Origin: Fasciolopsis buskii
Taxonomy: Eukaryota > Platyhelminthes > Trematoda > Plagiorchiida > Fasciolidae
NCBI GenBank assembly: GCA_008360955.1
Contig: LUCM01004968.1
Span: 222,319 to 286,318 of the forward strand
DNA length: 64,000 nt
Direction of reading: 5' to 3'
The notes beneath the pieces were generated by a model, which searched no databases, was not told the DNA's origin, and was given only the letters and a program-made list of their open reading frames with translations. Below, piece after piece: positions 35,650 through 47,737 of this stretch. Position numbers and translations under genes: made by a program. Every line of letters begins with the position of its first letter. Position 1 is the first letter of the stretch.

Positions 35650-36393
35650 TCAACAGAATTTCAAACCGCGCGCTGACTCACAGGCCCAAGGGCTTTGTTT
35701 GATCATTGGTAACATTATCCTTTTGTAGGATCTGGCCAAACTTTTCCACAGTCCATTCGAGTGACCAGTGTACGGGGAGTTAAATTGCAAGTGAACGCCA
35801 ACTGATGTGGTTCTACCTTTTGGCGTGTTCTCCTTCATGCTCTGATTTAAACGTAAGGGTTACACATTAGCTCTGAGAGAGTATAAACCATTACCAGAGA
35901 ATTTGCTGGATGGCATTTATAGCTTGCCCGTGAAACGATTGGGGATCTGTAACACCGACTCCGAGCCCATTAGGTGAGAAACTTCAAGGTGTACGGCATG
36001 AAATTTCCCACAAGTCAGTATGCATCCGTATTTTTTCTGCTGCTTCTTTCCCGTTTACCTATAAAGGATCAAAATAGTAGGGCCTGGCGTTACTGAACGG
36101 CCACTATCCGGCATGTCGCTCTGCATTTCGGAAGCGGGGACACAAGTTACATTACTATCGCAACCATGCGCCTCGGGCATTGTAAGCACCATCGCTTACC
36201 TTACTGTTTCTGCGTTGCTCACTACCATAAATCCTTTCCGTGTTTCACTCAGCACGTGATTTTTCCTCGAGTTTCTCATCGTGGCTTGCGCATGTTGCGC
36301 AAGCAGGTCACTGACATTGTGTCCAGCTGGGAGAATGACCGGATATCTTACGTCAAAGACTTGATGACAGTCGGGGGTCTGCAGCCCAATCAT
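35650..36393 (-). pseudogene. Pao integrase fragments
   Basis: The first piece (36,393-36,196) is the H2C2 zinc-binding region. PVILPAGHNVSDLLAQHAQA, then RNSRKNHVLSETRKGFMVVS, matches LP..H.VT.L...HH...GH.G..H.L...R..FWI. The second piece (35,838-35,650) reads HLQFNSPYTGHSNGLWKSLA, the W.FNPP...H.GG.WER motif at the end of the core with Glu changed to Lys. The open plus-strand frame at 36,166-36,513 is antisense to this. Confidence 0.75.
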
Positions 36394-36842
36394 AGCATAC
36401 CCTCGATGGGCTTAGAACTCAACCAATTTAGCTTCCAGTCATCGGTACTGACTTCGTGCAAGCGCAGTTCCGTAGCCGTGTACCGAAGTTCTCGGATTGT
36501 GGCATTTAGCTGAGGTCACAATCTGTGGACTACAGCTCTTAAGGAGTGATAGCACCGATTTTCATGACATCAAACTGCCGGGCACACTTCCGTGTCAACG
36601 GCTGACTTTAAAATTTTTTCACTTAAACCGACGCTGCGGGCAGTCGAATCCTCCATGAGTACCTGCTAAACTTAAATAGATCGAACAAGTGCATGACTAC
36701 GACAGGTGTCTCTATGCCACCCCTGAAGTCCAGCACCAGCTCTGGTTGGTGGGTGAGGCTGCCCACGCACCAATGGTTCTCAAGGAGGCTAAGGAATTCT
36801 GGGCCGTAGGTTCATGTTTTCACCGGATTTTGGTTCGTTAAC

Positions 36843-37181
36843 TCACGGGAGCGTAAGCCAACTGAATTGTCGACTGATTCTATTTCCACATAAATAAACC
36901 TTCTCACCTTTGTATATAACTATGAGCTTGCCGGCAATATAATTATTGAATCGGCTGTTGACACTGTAAATGTAATTTAGCACAACCGTTGACTCCCCCA
37001 AAACTCTGAGGTCCAGTCGGTGGATTTGAAACATCTCACACTGCAAAATATTCGGCGCCAAAAGAGGCGCACTTGATTCCAGGCGTGGGATCGATGCTGG
37101 CCTCAAAGTTGCCAATTGTGCCTTGGCCAGCGATTTTCTGAAGTAATTGTTGTTGCCTCTCCCACTCCGCCATCTACACAC
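36843..37181 (-). pseudogene. Pao RNase H fragment
   Basis: KSLAKAQLATLRPASIPRLE closely matches the AKSRVAPLK..SIPRLEL motif of Pao RNase H. It is followed by STVVLNYIYSVNSRFNNYIA, which corresponds to the (D)S..VL.WI.....RF..FVANR block. The Asp before ST is replaced by Glu (GESTVV). Confidence 0.78.
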
Positions 37182-37229
37182 TACGACACCGCAACCCAGT
37201 TCCGACAGATCTGAAAACTCCTGTGGTTC

Positions 37230-37720
37230 TCCTTTCTAGTGCACATAATTACGAAATAGGCATCGCAATATTCTCATGCTTGCAGGTTCCCAAGTGCTGG
37301 CAAGAAATTCTTCCCACTGCAATTTACCTTCTGGATCAATGCGATCACCCCAACCAGTTTCCTTCCTGCTTAGTCGCTGCGTCAATATCATTCTGGGAAG
37401 CGGCCAAGAGGAAATGAACCCGAGGAAGCTTTTCAGGCCGAATATAGTTTATAGGATTTATCTACTTGTAACTGGCAAGTTGATGACGTTCGCTTGGTAG
37501 ATGAATTAACGGCTTCCCGTGTATCACTGCAACTTGACAAAGCGCTGTGTTGGTGGTGAGGAAACATTCATCCGACGGGGTCTCTCTGATTGTTCGTTTG
37601 TCTAGATGACTCGCAAGACCCCGGGGTTAGTATATATTTCCTTTGCAAGGCGGAATCCGCCATCCTTCAGCAGTCTTGCCGGTCTTATAATGTGTTCCAT
37701 GGGCATGTTTTTGTCCCCAA
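37230..37720 (-). pseudogene. Pao reverse transcriptase/connection remnant
   Basis: The minus strand reads RLLKDGGFRLAKEIYTNPGV, matching the Pao LLKEGGFRLTKW.SN...VL block. Further on come ETGWGDRID and QWEEFLPAL, equivalent to the GWD.PIP...W..W...L segment before RNase H. In-frame stops interrupt it. The upstream YVDD active site could not be read. Confidence 0.65.
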
Positions 37721-38965
37721 ATGAACCGCGTTCATCGTGAACCTAAACTTTGCTGATAAATCTATTCTTGCTTAACCGTCTACTTGGTTTGGAGTGCGTC
37801 GTTTCTGTCACCCGTAATGCTGAATTTCTGATGCGGAATCGGACGGATAAAACGTCGTTCCGTACAAGGCTATCAATTTTTCTTTTGCTGTTCTCAGCAC
37901 ACCACACGGAACGAGAAGCATTTCTGTCCTTCACTGGCAAACTCACCAGAAATAACATTCTTCTTGTCAGCAGATATTCCGACTTTAAGAGAGGGCGACC
38001 TAAAACATTGATCAGTAGTTTAGTTTAATTAGGCCCTAGAGACAGCCGACCTTTCGGCAAAAATTATGTGAAACGTTGCTGTGCAGTCTTGTACTACCCG
38101 GAGCTTTCTGGTTTTCATGGGATTTAGCAAAGAGTGAGGACTCAAACACCCTGTTTTTCTTTTATTATGAGCACAGGTTCGAAGTGCCCAAAAGTTCGGT
38201 ATTGCGCAATCACCTTTAAGCACGGTCCGAACAGCGATCTTTTAAGACAAAATAATGTTTAGCTGTTATGACCTTGGGAACACTTATGACATGCTGTTCA
38301 TGGTGCGCTGCGCCTGCAAGTGCCACGGGGGCGGCACATCGATACGACCAGGAAAATTCTTAGCTATCTTGAAAACGTCTCAAATGTCACACTGTCTTTC
38401 GTCAATGTGTCGGAACAGTCACATCTTGTCAAGAAATTCTTGACCGTATAGCCGGTTCTACTGCTCCTCTATAATTTTCAGTCCTAGAGTGTAATAGCTG
38501 ATTAGACCTCTTTCGCGACCTGTCATTTCCCAAGTTTACCCTGCTCATACCTGTCAAGTGCAGTCATCTGGAAAGATCTGCGTCATCGTCTTTTGGGTCT
38601 TGCATCAAAAGATCGGCCAAAGCATATGCATCCGTTACTAAACGGCTTTTTGATAATCAGAAGAATGAGCTGCAAATGCATCAGACGGACTGCCATGACC
38701 TACGTGCTCCCCAGGCTCATTGCTAAAGGCATAGGAGCATTTGCAAATCGTTGCTTTTTGCGCAAATTATTCACTGATTAAGTCTGTCGGATCCAGTGTG
38801 TGACAAATCAAGAGCTTTGCCAGTCCGGTAAGAGTGATCCTCTCCATGAAAGCCACGCCCACACGAACTGGTGGTCTGAGAGGTCAAGCAAACCGCGTTG
38901 GTCTTCGAAGTATCGGAGGCGGATATTGCCTTTGTCTGTTGAAGCGATTTGTGGCGCCTACCTGG

Positions 38966-39193
38966 TTAATTCATTCCATTGCAGACAGATTTCATTCTGC
39001 AACTTGTTGCACGGTGCGGCTTGTTCAGGCAAATAATGCAGACCACGATAGATTTTGCTATGCTGTGGTCCTCTTCCAATGGGTTTTTAAGAATTGGGAC
39101 AGTCGGATAATCAGTAGCTGATGCCACACAACTTGATTTAGAAAGAGCCAGGCCGTCAGGGGAAATGGCATGGGTACTCGCCCAAGACTGCAC
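38966..39193 (-). pseudogene. Pao gag zinc knuckle fragment
   Basis: CIICLNKPHRATSC has the C-x2-C-x4-H-x4-C spacing of a retroviral-type zinc knuckle, followed by a second Cys-containing block, RMKSVCNGMN. It is placed immediately 3' of the gag fragment on the same strand, as in Pao elements. Confidence 0.72.
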
Positions 39194-39247
39194 TCGGCCA
39201 TGATCTTGTCTAACTTATTGCATCTGGGTGGCAGACGGCTTCTTGAG

Positions 39248-39538
39248 TCAGCTACTATTCCGAACTAGGTAACCGGCCTTGCTGTCCTCCCAGCTAATGT
39301 TTTCTTCTTCCTTGGCCGGGCCGCTTTGTAACTGCGATAGCAGATAACAAACGACACCTTCCAACGTGCGCACTGCTTCTAAAATAGACATGTAGCGAAG
39401 GTGATTCAAGGATCCGGCGCAGTTCTGCATTTCTGTTAACCGATCAGGCATGGCGTGAACGTCTCTTTTGATGCGCCTTTCCCCGATTAATGTGCCAACA
39501 TCCAGGTTTCGGGCGGCCTTAAAGGGCTGTCCAAACAA
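39248..39538 (-). pseudogene. Pao gag-like fragment
   Basis: FGQPFKAARNLDVGTLIGER, LTEMQNCAGSLNHLRYMS and a following YLLSQL match the RFG.P..A......L......L......L..C...L..L segment typical of Pao/BEL gag (DUF1759-type). A frame shift joins it to the zinc-knuckle piece downstream. Confidence 0.68.
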
Positions 39539-39799
39539 GTTTGTCAGTATTGTCTTAGCCTTAGAGTATTCCCGGCAGCCTCCAGCATGGAATATCCATC
39601 ACTAGCCTCCTTGTTTGACTTCGACAGCGGGGAACAAGGCACAGTAATGTATGCCTCTGATCAAATATCCTGGATACAATGAAATTTTCAAACGGATTCA
39701 TCAAAGTCCAATACTTATCGGGGCTTCCGACGCCCGTTCACAACTACACATTTGTTATGTCGATTCTTGGTTTCACAGGGAGTATGTGGTGCCTGAACG

Positions 39800-40165
39800 G
39801 TGCCCAACCTGTACTATCTACACCTATATTTTGGGACCCGTATTTTATGGTATATCATTTTGCCTCTTGCATCCTGGATCTCTGTGCTCTCTGAGCCTTC
39901 TCTTTAGCGGCGACTAGATACTTTAATGATCCACCTCTAACCGACAGTGCTGTTGACGCCAATATCGCTAACACACGATCTGACCCTTTTTTATCTTTTA
40001 CTCCCTTCACTAAGGAAACAAAAATGTAGATCAATTTTCTGGAAGGTGCCGTGGCCAGCAAAAGACTGCGAAGTAGGGAAATTGACCGCAGGTGGGGGGA
40101 TTCAAACTCGCGACCATCACGTCCATGCGATAAGACCTTATCCGTTTGGCCACCGCCGGCCGGTG
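39800..40165 (-). repeat. tRNA-derived SINE
   Basis: The minus strand starts GGCGGTGGCCAAACGGATAA with A box TGGCCAAACGG (40,152-40,142). About 30 bases later comes the B-box-like GCGAGTTTGAATC (40,111-40,099), then CCCCCCACCTGCGG. It shares its first bases with the intron 1 SINE at 20,600-20,915. The left boundary is a guess. Confidence 0.58.
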
Positions 40166-40229
40166 GCAGGTCTAGGAGGTCTAACGCGATCCGCAGAATC
40201 GACAGCGCCAAACATTTTACTTCATAATT

Positions 40230-40640
40230 TCCGGGTTATTTTATATTCTTCGCCTATAGTTATTTTCTGGGCATTTCGAATCATTCTCAGTTCAAATTGA
40301 TCCATTCGAATGCTGGAAATCGCGCTTCAGCAGTGGCCAGCTAATTGAAATACTAAATTAGAGGCAAAATTATGTAGCATTTTCCGCGGTAAAAATTAAA
40401 CGTTGTTCAATAATGAGGCACAGAAGAATATCAAACATGTTATCACAACGACTAAAACCAAGAGCCGATGCTACCGTCTAGGCAAAATCACGTGATTGAC
40501 GCGGACGCATAAGCGATGAGTGCCAAGATTGCTCGATGATTTTGAACAAGAAACTTTCAAGCAAACTGAAACGTGCGTGAGCAAAGCGTTAAATTCAATT
40601 TAACAACAATGGTCTCCTGAATTCCGAGACAAAAGATGTT
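40230..40640. other. AT-rich spacer, nothing recognised
   Basis: No coding motif or repeat partner was seen. Confidence 0.35.
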
Positions 40641-40643
40641 GGT

Positions 40644-41151
40644 TTGGAGGATTTTACTCCGTTCTATTTTACCACCCGGGGCCAACAACCAAATGCGAGA
40701 AATTCATTGTATACATCATTGTCCCGAAAAATTAGCACCAATAATCCCGAATTTCTGGATCGTTTCGAAGCCGATAAAATTCCACTAGTGTGGCTCAAGC
40801 CGAAACTTGCGAAGTTTGTTTGTGTTACAGTTGGCCTAAACAACTGCAACCGAACAAATGCTGCAAAGTGCGTAATGATCGCTAGAGCATACTTTAGTTA
40901 AAATGGTTTCCAATAATGATATATTTTCGTTTAAGATCGACGTAAATACCGTTGCCAGCATAAAGTTTACTGAACTGGGCCTAACTGCTCCTAAAATTTT
41001 GATGCAGTCTGAAAAACAGAAAGGTGCACGACGACTAACAGCGAAGAGAATAGTGCTTATATACATGAGGAGTAAGAACGGTTTTCCCCAAATTACTCTA
41101 TTAGTGACGAATATGGATTCAGTTCCGAGTCCGCCGACCAGTACGGCTTGA
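40644..41151 (+). CDS. Two adjacent open frames, unknown origin
   Basis: An 85-codon frame (40,644-40,901) with PEFLDRFEADKIPLVWLKPK and CVTVGLNNCNRTNAAKC is followed two bases later by an 82-codon frame in another register (40,903-41,151). The second frame holds FKIDVNTVASIKFTELGLTA and TAKRIVLIYMR. Composition is protein-like and unlike the surrounding LINE debris. I cannot identify a family. A single frameshift could join them into one pseudogene of about 165 codons, but either may be chance. Confidence 0.22.
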
Positions 41152-41339
41152 GCGTGCTTGCTTAGATGAGAGGTCCTTTAAGCAAGGAAAAAGTAAGTGA
41201 TAAAAAAGGCATGGTTTACCCAATAAATGGGAATCGCTGACGCCACCAGACGCCTTCTCCCAGTGAAGGACCAGCAATTTGAGCCATTCCCTTGTCATTG
41301 TTAAACGTGATTCTGTTTAGGTAATGGGATCGGCAATTA

Positions 41340-43400
41340 GATACTAGAAAGACTGGAGGAATCTGCATTTCTAAAGACTGAGAAATTTGAGATCCAGTAA
41401 GTTACTTGAGAGTTCCCATAATCATAAGCACAGTGGTGACACGTTTTATCGGTCAGCAGCCGGAACCTTTGTGGGCCTCCTTTTTGATATTTCAAAACTA
41501 CCAGTGGTCTCAAGTGATATGGTACCGAACCGGGGTTCACTGGCCGTGTGAAGATATTTAGCTCGAGAGTATTGAGGTCGTGATCACTATTTAGCAAGGC
41601 AGCAGGACCTATCACATCTGATCCAGAGACGGAAGCCTTAAACGTACGCAGTAGTTGGGAGATTTGCATCATATGAAAACTTAATCGTCGACAGAAAAAA
41701 CCAAATCGGCGGATGTTTGGGGAAGCAGCCTTTGTTCCATGGATCATAGAAGAAGCTAAGATTGAACCAAAGGATGAGACGAATGGCCTTTTGTCGTGCA
41801 TCACTGGCGGGTTACAGCCTTCGTGCCTGGTATTCTCCAGTTTATTTAACAACGAAATTTACTGAACATTTTTTGGTGGTCGAGCAAGCTAGCGTTTTTT
41901 GTGCTTGGTTCTAATTACTTTTGAATGGTCTTTGCTAGGTCAAACATCGTAAGTGGAACAGAGAAATTACTCCAAAGGAAGTAAAACTGTGGTCGCTTTA
42001 AGTGCCAACTTTGAAGTTTCAGTTTAACTGACGCCAATAATAAGGCGGAGTTCTAAAGAAAATTCCTTATACCTGAAAAATTTACGTGCAGCTCCCTAGG
42101 ACTCAAGCGCAAATAAACCAACACATCAATCGTCGCGGCGCAAGAGTTCTAAAAGTAAATTTCAGTCCTTTCAAGGATAGACTTTCTTACCACAGGAGGA
42201 TCTACAGAAGGAAGGAAAAGGACAAGACATCATTGCGTTTTCAATGCCCGGAAAGATGCCCTTAATAAGGAACGTGACAAGCGGAATTCCACTCGTAAAG
42301 GTCATTGCAAGGAAGTTTTAGCCTTTGAGAGAAGTAGATTCATGGTGCTATAACTTGCTGTATGCGAGTGTGCAAAGATGTGGTGACATACTGCAAACTA
42401 TTTTTTGGAGGCATCAATATCTTCTGCCGCAAGTTTGACAATGGACGGTACTAAGAAAAGTTATTTTAGTGCATTGCAGAGCAGTGAAAAGTCTGTGTCA
42501 TTTGGGGAAGGTGGGCGTTAGATGCAGACAACACGCAACATTTTTTGGAAGGCTGAACGTAATCCAAGGCACCTTAAGAAATATGTCTAAGTTCGGGTGA
42601 CATAAGTGGCGCGTGCAGATGCCTCGCTTAGTGCAAATCAGAGGTACAGACACAGCTCACTCAGTCCTACTTGACCTGGGAATTCTACAACCTTAATCTG
42701 CCATTCATTCCGACATAAAGTTTTTAGAAAGCTGGGTTTTAGTAATGAAAAGGATGTCTATGCTTGATGTCAAAACCAGGATATTCAATGGTTCAGATTC
42801 GCCCATGAAACATCTAGCGCTGAAGAGAACTATGGCTAACTCGCGTGAAATTTTGTTGTTTGTTTGGCCAAGTTATTCAGAAGGCCTCGGATGAAGTGCC
42901 ACACAGACTGGTCAAATAATAGAAGAAAGTATTCACAATAAGGGAGAAGGGTTAAAGTTTGCTTAAGTACTGGGGAAGTTTGCGTGGATGTTCTGCGAGC
43001 AGTTTTTGTCTTGGAAACATTACACAATTTAATGCAAGCAAGCTGTCATCGAGCGAATTAAGAGAAAGATCAAAGGATGCTGGAGTAGCAAGTACGTCGA
43101 GCTAATGGTTGCTGATCGGGGGGCTAAGGGCCTAGTTCCGTCCGATTCTGCCTAATAAAATAGCCATGGGGATAGCACTCGACGCCGATTGAGTAAGCCG
43201 CGCAGTGATCCACCCAGGGGAAGGTTGTCAGCCTAGTGGATGTCGGGTATTTCAGGGTTGAGTGATGGACTGGAGCAGCTAGAATCAGTTGTGGCTGGTA
43301 CAATGTTGGGAGGCGGAGTCTCATAATGGGTGGTACGGATGATATAGTCATTAATTGCAATGGATTCAACATATTTGTTTGATGCTAGCCGCGGCATGCC
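41340..43400 (-). mobile_element. Probable CR1-like LINE fragment (copy D)
   Basis: The minus strand around 42,840-42,710 reads LAIVLFSARCFMGES, then NILVLTSSIDILFITKTQLS. This resembles the LN.RSL..K...L..LL.....DILFITETWLS start of a CR1 endonuclease with Glu changed to Lys. Upstream (43,372-43,124) is a Pro/Thr/Ser-rich frame like the ORF1 end of copy A. The part below 42,600 could not be read, so the 3' limit is uncertain. Confidence 0.45.
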
Positions 43401-44340
43401 ATGGAGTGGGGTGATGCGCCCTTTGGAGGCTTAGATCATCACATTTTTGGACCGGTTCGGTTACTAGCGAAGCTAATAAACGCACGTGAGCGGAAGTGGT
43501 CAGAAATTATATCTTCGATCGCTGTAAATCGGCTAATGAATTGCAGACGTTTCTGCTCTAGCGAGCCAGCCATTCCTTTAGGACATGAAGCACTGCCTAG
43601 CGTTCGGTTATTTCAAAATCGTGTAGCACCAGAGCACTGTTGTATTTTGCATATCTGTGGTGCTGTACTCGGATCGTCTAACTGCCAGACGAGGCACAGC
43701 AGGATTTAATTTCTATGGTTCGTTGTTTTGATCTGGATAGGAGCAACTAGTGACTGAATGTCAGTGCGACAAAATGCATCAAAATCGCTTCCAGAAGACG
43801 AAATCATAAAAACACCCTGCGCATCCTCCTGGCCTTACTGCCTCTTGTAAAACAAAGGTTTATTGAGCTACTCCTTCAATAAGTTACTTTTGTAATACGT
43901 TTCGACTCTCTTAAAACAATAATACCTGAAAAATAAACTGTATTTTCTAAAAGGAATGGAAATTTTTATTGTTTAAATGCAATGAATACTACGCTTATTT
44001 CTCGATATTTGAAAGGCAGGCGCAAGGTGAGACTGAATCATTGCAAAATGATCTAAAGCAAGGCCAGGGAAATCACTTGCATATTAACTTGGACCAGTCA
44101 AGGAGTATTTTTTGGATCGTAAACAAAATCAGCATGCCAAAGCGCATGACAGACGTGTTTAAGTCAAAATTCGAAGCCAAACGAAACGCTTGACAAAGGG
44201 ATGCGGGAGATTCTTGAGCTAACTTTTAGTGGCGGACTGTGGGACATTTCTCTTTTTAATCCACCAAAGTTGCTTGCCGTAGTGGTTGATGTTGGCTAGT
44301 GAAAAATGGAAAGTTTTGGGGTGCGTCCGAACTCTTTGAA
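43400..44340. other. Unassigned sequence between LINE fragments
   Basis: No recognised feature. A plus-strand frame at 43,401-43,709 is open but unrecognised. Confidence 0.3.
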
Positions 44341-44342
44341 AT

Positions 44343-47300
44343 AGTGATAATAATAATAATAATGGGTATATTTCTCAAGATTCGAGTCGTGCGCAAGGCA
44401 AGGTCAAATTTACACAGATGGCGCAGTGGAAATCGCAAAACAATAATTTAGTCGTGAAGGTGCAGTGTCTGTGTTCTCATGAACATAACCTGTAATAAGA
44501 TGGGCTAATCACGAGTTTTGGATTTAAATCAGAGCTAGATATTCAATCGCCGAAACTTTCTGGAACTGACTATGAGTCGCGCACTGCGATTTAATTTATG
44601 TATAAACGCAACAAAGGTGCGCATCGCCGGCGCATAATTTGGCTGGGAAAATGGTAGGTGTTGTCAAGTGGCCGAATTCATTAAAAATCAAATTGGTTTT
44701 ATAACAAACGGAAAAAATATTCGAAGACAAACAAAAGCATTGCAAAAATGGTAATGCATTGGAAGTCTGTCACAACAAAATGATACTTTGTGTGTCCGAA
44801 CTATACAATAGGCCGATAAAATATTGGAGATGCAGATGGCTGAAAGCAGTCAAGGTTAAGTCGAGCCGTCAGAGGATGAAAAATTTTGAAGTATTTGGCT
44901 TGAACAGATTTCGTAATCCTTAAGAATGTCGGTTGCGTTCATATGCCCCTAGGAGCGAACTGGATTGTGAGGAGCAGTGGGTAAGAAGTCAAAATCATTA
45001 AGAAAAGAAGCCAAGCTTGAATACACTACTCATGAATGTCCAACGTGCCGCAACGTTAGATAATGGGATTTAACGATTGCTGACAGTAAGGGTCCGGAAG
45101 TTAAGGGATTAGGCAATTCCTCCCAGCAGCAGTGGTAAACGTGTTTTTTAAGGTTCGGTTTGGTTGTTCAGCGTAAGAGTATCCAAGACTTTCATTGGCG
45201 AGGTTTGAGTCCTCCTCGTTTTGGAAGGGCACAGTGCTCTGGGGGCAGATCCACCACAAATCGTCCAGTACAAACTGATTGAATGAGGCACGGACTAGGA
45301 TGGGAGTAGTCAGCAACGAAATCTGCATGGCATCTGTACTCTTCGTTGGTCGATGGGTGATATTCATGGTTTATTGTGGGTCCGAAATAAGGCCAAAGAG
45401 AGAGAAGTGGTAGCAGTCTGAAATTTCTCCAAGCCGGTGCTATGATGAACGAATGTAGGGTGGAAAAAATTGGCCGGGGGTTTGAAGATGGTTGAGAAGT
45501 AAGGCAAGATGGGGAGTCAATAACGGATCGTTCCTATTGGTGTCACACAGTCAGAAAATTTATAGGACGGAGGCATTTAGTGATGTGGATATCTGGTAAG
45601 AACCTTCTGGGTGCAACCTTCCCCGGGGATGACGTTGCTAATTCAGCCCTAAGTTGCACGGTTTCTGTTAATTATTTGCTTCTCATCTAACGCTTAACGT
45701 TGCCGCACGCGTCCATTGCATTAGTCAGAGAGAAAGCCTAATGTAGCTTAAATTAAAATATCAGCTTTTACCGTGTTTGCCGAATTAGTCCAGTTTATGA
45801 GCTTATTGATTTCTTGTGACGCCCAAGAGATCAATTATGAGGTTTTACGGATTCTGATGCTTTGATTATCGCTGAAGTGCACCAATGAATTGATTTGAGT
45901 TGTGGAAGTAGGAACGGGCCGAATGCTAGGAGGAGAGGTGCCGTAGAATTACCTAAACATTTGGGAAAGGAAAACGATGAGAATGCTAATTTCATTACCC
46001 TGCTTTCAAACAGGAAAACAGTACCTGTTGCTACCTGGTGTTATCGTGAGGCACAGTCTGTCACCTAAGAAAGAAACAGCGGCTACGAAACTAAACGTTA
46101 GCACATGTCAAAGGTGTGCTTCTGACGGGAGAAGCAGAGTAAAAACTGGGGGGTAGGGCAGTGAATCTTGTGTGGGAAGCTCAATGTGCTGCTACGCCCG
46201 ATAGTCTCACGGGAATGTGGGGTTTTCCTTTTCGCGGGATCATGTCTGAGCTGATGGCCGACATATCCATCCTTGTAGGCCGTCCATATTAGGAGTTACA
46301 CTTTATAGTGGCTTTACAATGATCACGACAGAATCCGACTTTCCTAACAGAAGAATGATTGAGCCAAATTTGTTACTTATCACAGTTCCACCGATTGATC
46401 TTAATTTTCGAGGAATAAAGATTTTAGCTGCTAGGGGTAAGATTTTCCCCGACTATTGGACATGCTGAGCTAAAAATGCCGCGGACATCAGGGGACTAAA
46501 GTAAACAAAAATCGGGATAATCGTACACATGAAGGATAGTGGCTTATACCTTGGATCAACTACCCGTACATATGACTCCGTAGTCCACAGCGCAGCTGTT
46601 TATCTTTACCGAATTCAAATTGAAATCTGCTCGTGTTGACGGTTTGTGTGTGCATGTGAGTCAATTATTCGGTCGGACAGGGCAGATCTTTTAAGAAAGT
46701 TGGTTGGATACTTAGAGAACACAGAGGTGACCAGAGTTGAAAAATCAGGTCAGCGGGAAAGTGGAGGCTAGGTGAGGAATGGAAACGGAGACCCCGAAGA
46801 AGCTGTTCTGGAGTGAAAGAAATCTAAGGACGGAAAGTGGTCTTGGTAATTCCCGACACAATACCCGTATCACTACTGTTTTCAGAGTAGGTATACAGTT
46901 GAGTTATCTTCGAAAAATTACCCAAGGATAAGACGACTAATATAAAAAATAAGTTTGTCATGGTGTTAGGCACCTTATAATCCGTCATCCTTTTGTTATC
47001 ACATGCCAAGGTAGTTCACGGTGATTACGACTGATACGATGATTCTGAAGAGCCTACTGTGGTGGCGACAAGAACCCTAAATGGATTTTGCATGCCAGAG
47101 TCCCTGAGTCACAGAGGTTATTTGTATGGGTGAGGCTTAGTAAAGTCAACAGGCTCCGGACTTAGTTTTCATGGTGGTTAAATGAAGATAAGAGATGCAA
47201 GTGTTGGGAAAGTGAATTCCACAAGTAAGAGCACTTGAAAACAAAAACGCTTGCTCCAGCGCCTGTTTTTCATGTCCATTTGTCTACCAGTTCAGCTTCC

Positions 47301-47630
47301 CGAATAGAGCAGAAAGCAAAATTTCTGAATTTAGGCCCTGGAATGCAGCTGATACTGGTGACAATACTGTTGGAGAATATCAACATAGGTTTTGCGCGCA
47401 AAAGCAAAAGCGGTTCAGATTTCAGCATCGCAAATCGTTCCTTATAAGATACGTTCAAGGAAATTCTTATTACCCGCTGCGTAAAAGAAAAGTGAAAGTT
47501 TTTCATCGACAATCTTTTATAATGTATCGAGCTGGAACGAATTAGTTCGAAAAACGCGGGGTGAGTTCGACGTAACTTGGAGAGCTCGCTTTGCTCCCGG
47601 GCAATTCTACGGATTGGCGCAGCGATCACA
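44343..47630 (-). mobile_element. Possible LINE copy E, 3' tail well supported
   Basis: The minus strand at 44,400-44,343 reads GAGAAATATACCCATT followed by an ATT trinucleotide tail. The insert in copy B ends on the plus strand with GAGAAATATACATTATT and a similar tail (59,895-59,936), so this is a shared LINE 3' end. About 3.3 kb upstream, the minus frame 47,629-47,270 has a basic, helical stretch, AREQSELSKLRRTHPAFFEL, that could be an endonuclease-RT linker. I could not read RT motifs between, so treating this as one element is inference. Confidence 0.35.
44344..44364. repeat. (ATA)n trinucleotide repeat
   Basis: Six or so ATA/ATT units; probably the 3' tail of a minus-strand LINE. Confidence 0.75.
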
Positions 47631-47737
47631 CAAATTTATTGACCTTCGAGACTCAAGCAGGTGAGTGCTTAGAAGAGTTGTGGCTGCAGCAGCTTGGCTT
47701 CAAACCAAGATATATTTATGTTCTCATGTTAGTCCGG

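Larger units (their letters stand above)
35500..39650 (-). mobile_element. Pao/BEL LTR retrotransposon relic
   Basis: Minus-strand polyprotein fragments in Pao order. A gag region lies at 39,538-39,248, a CCHC zinc knuckle at about 39,090-39,050, a reverse transcriptase/connection at about 37,720-37,230, an RNase H at 37,181-36,843 and an integrase at 36,393-35,650. Sequence between these pieces is too mutated to read by eye. I could not identify a matching pair of LTRs on either side, so the outer ends are approximate. Confidence 0.8.

Noticed and set aside
36166..36513. 115-codon plus-strand frame
   Set aside because: It is antisense to the Pao integrase zinc-binding region.
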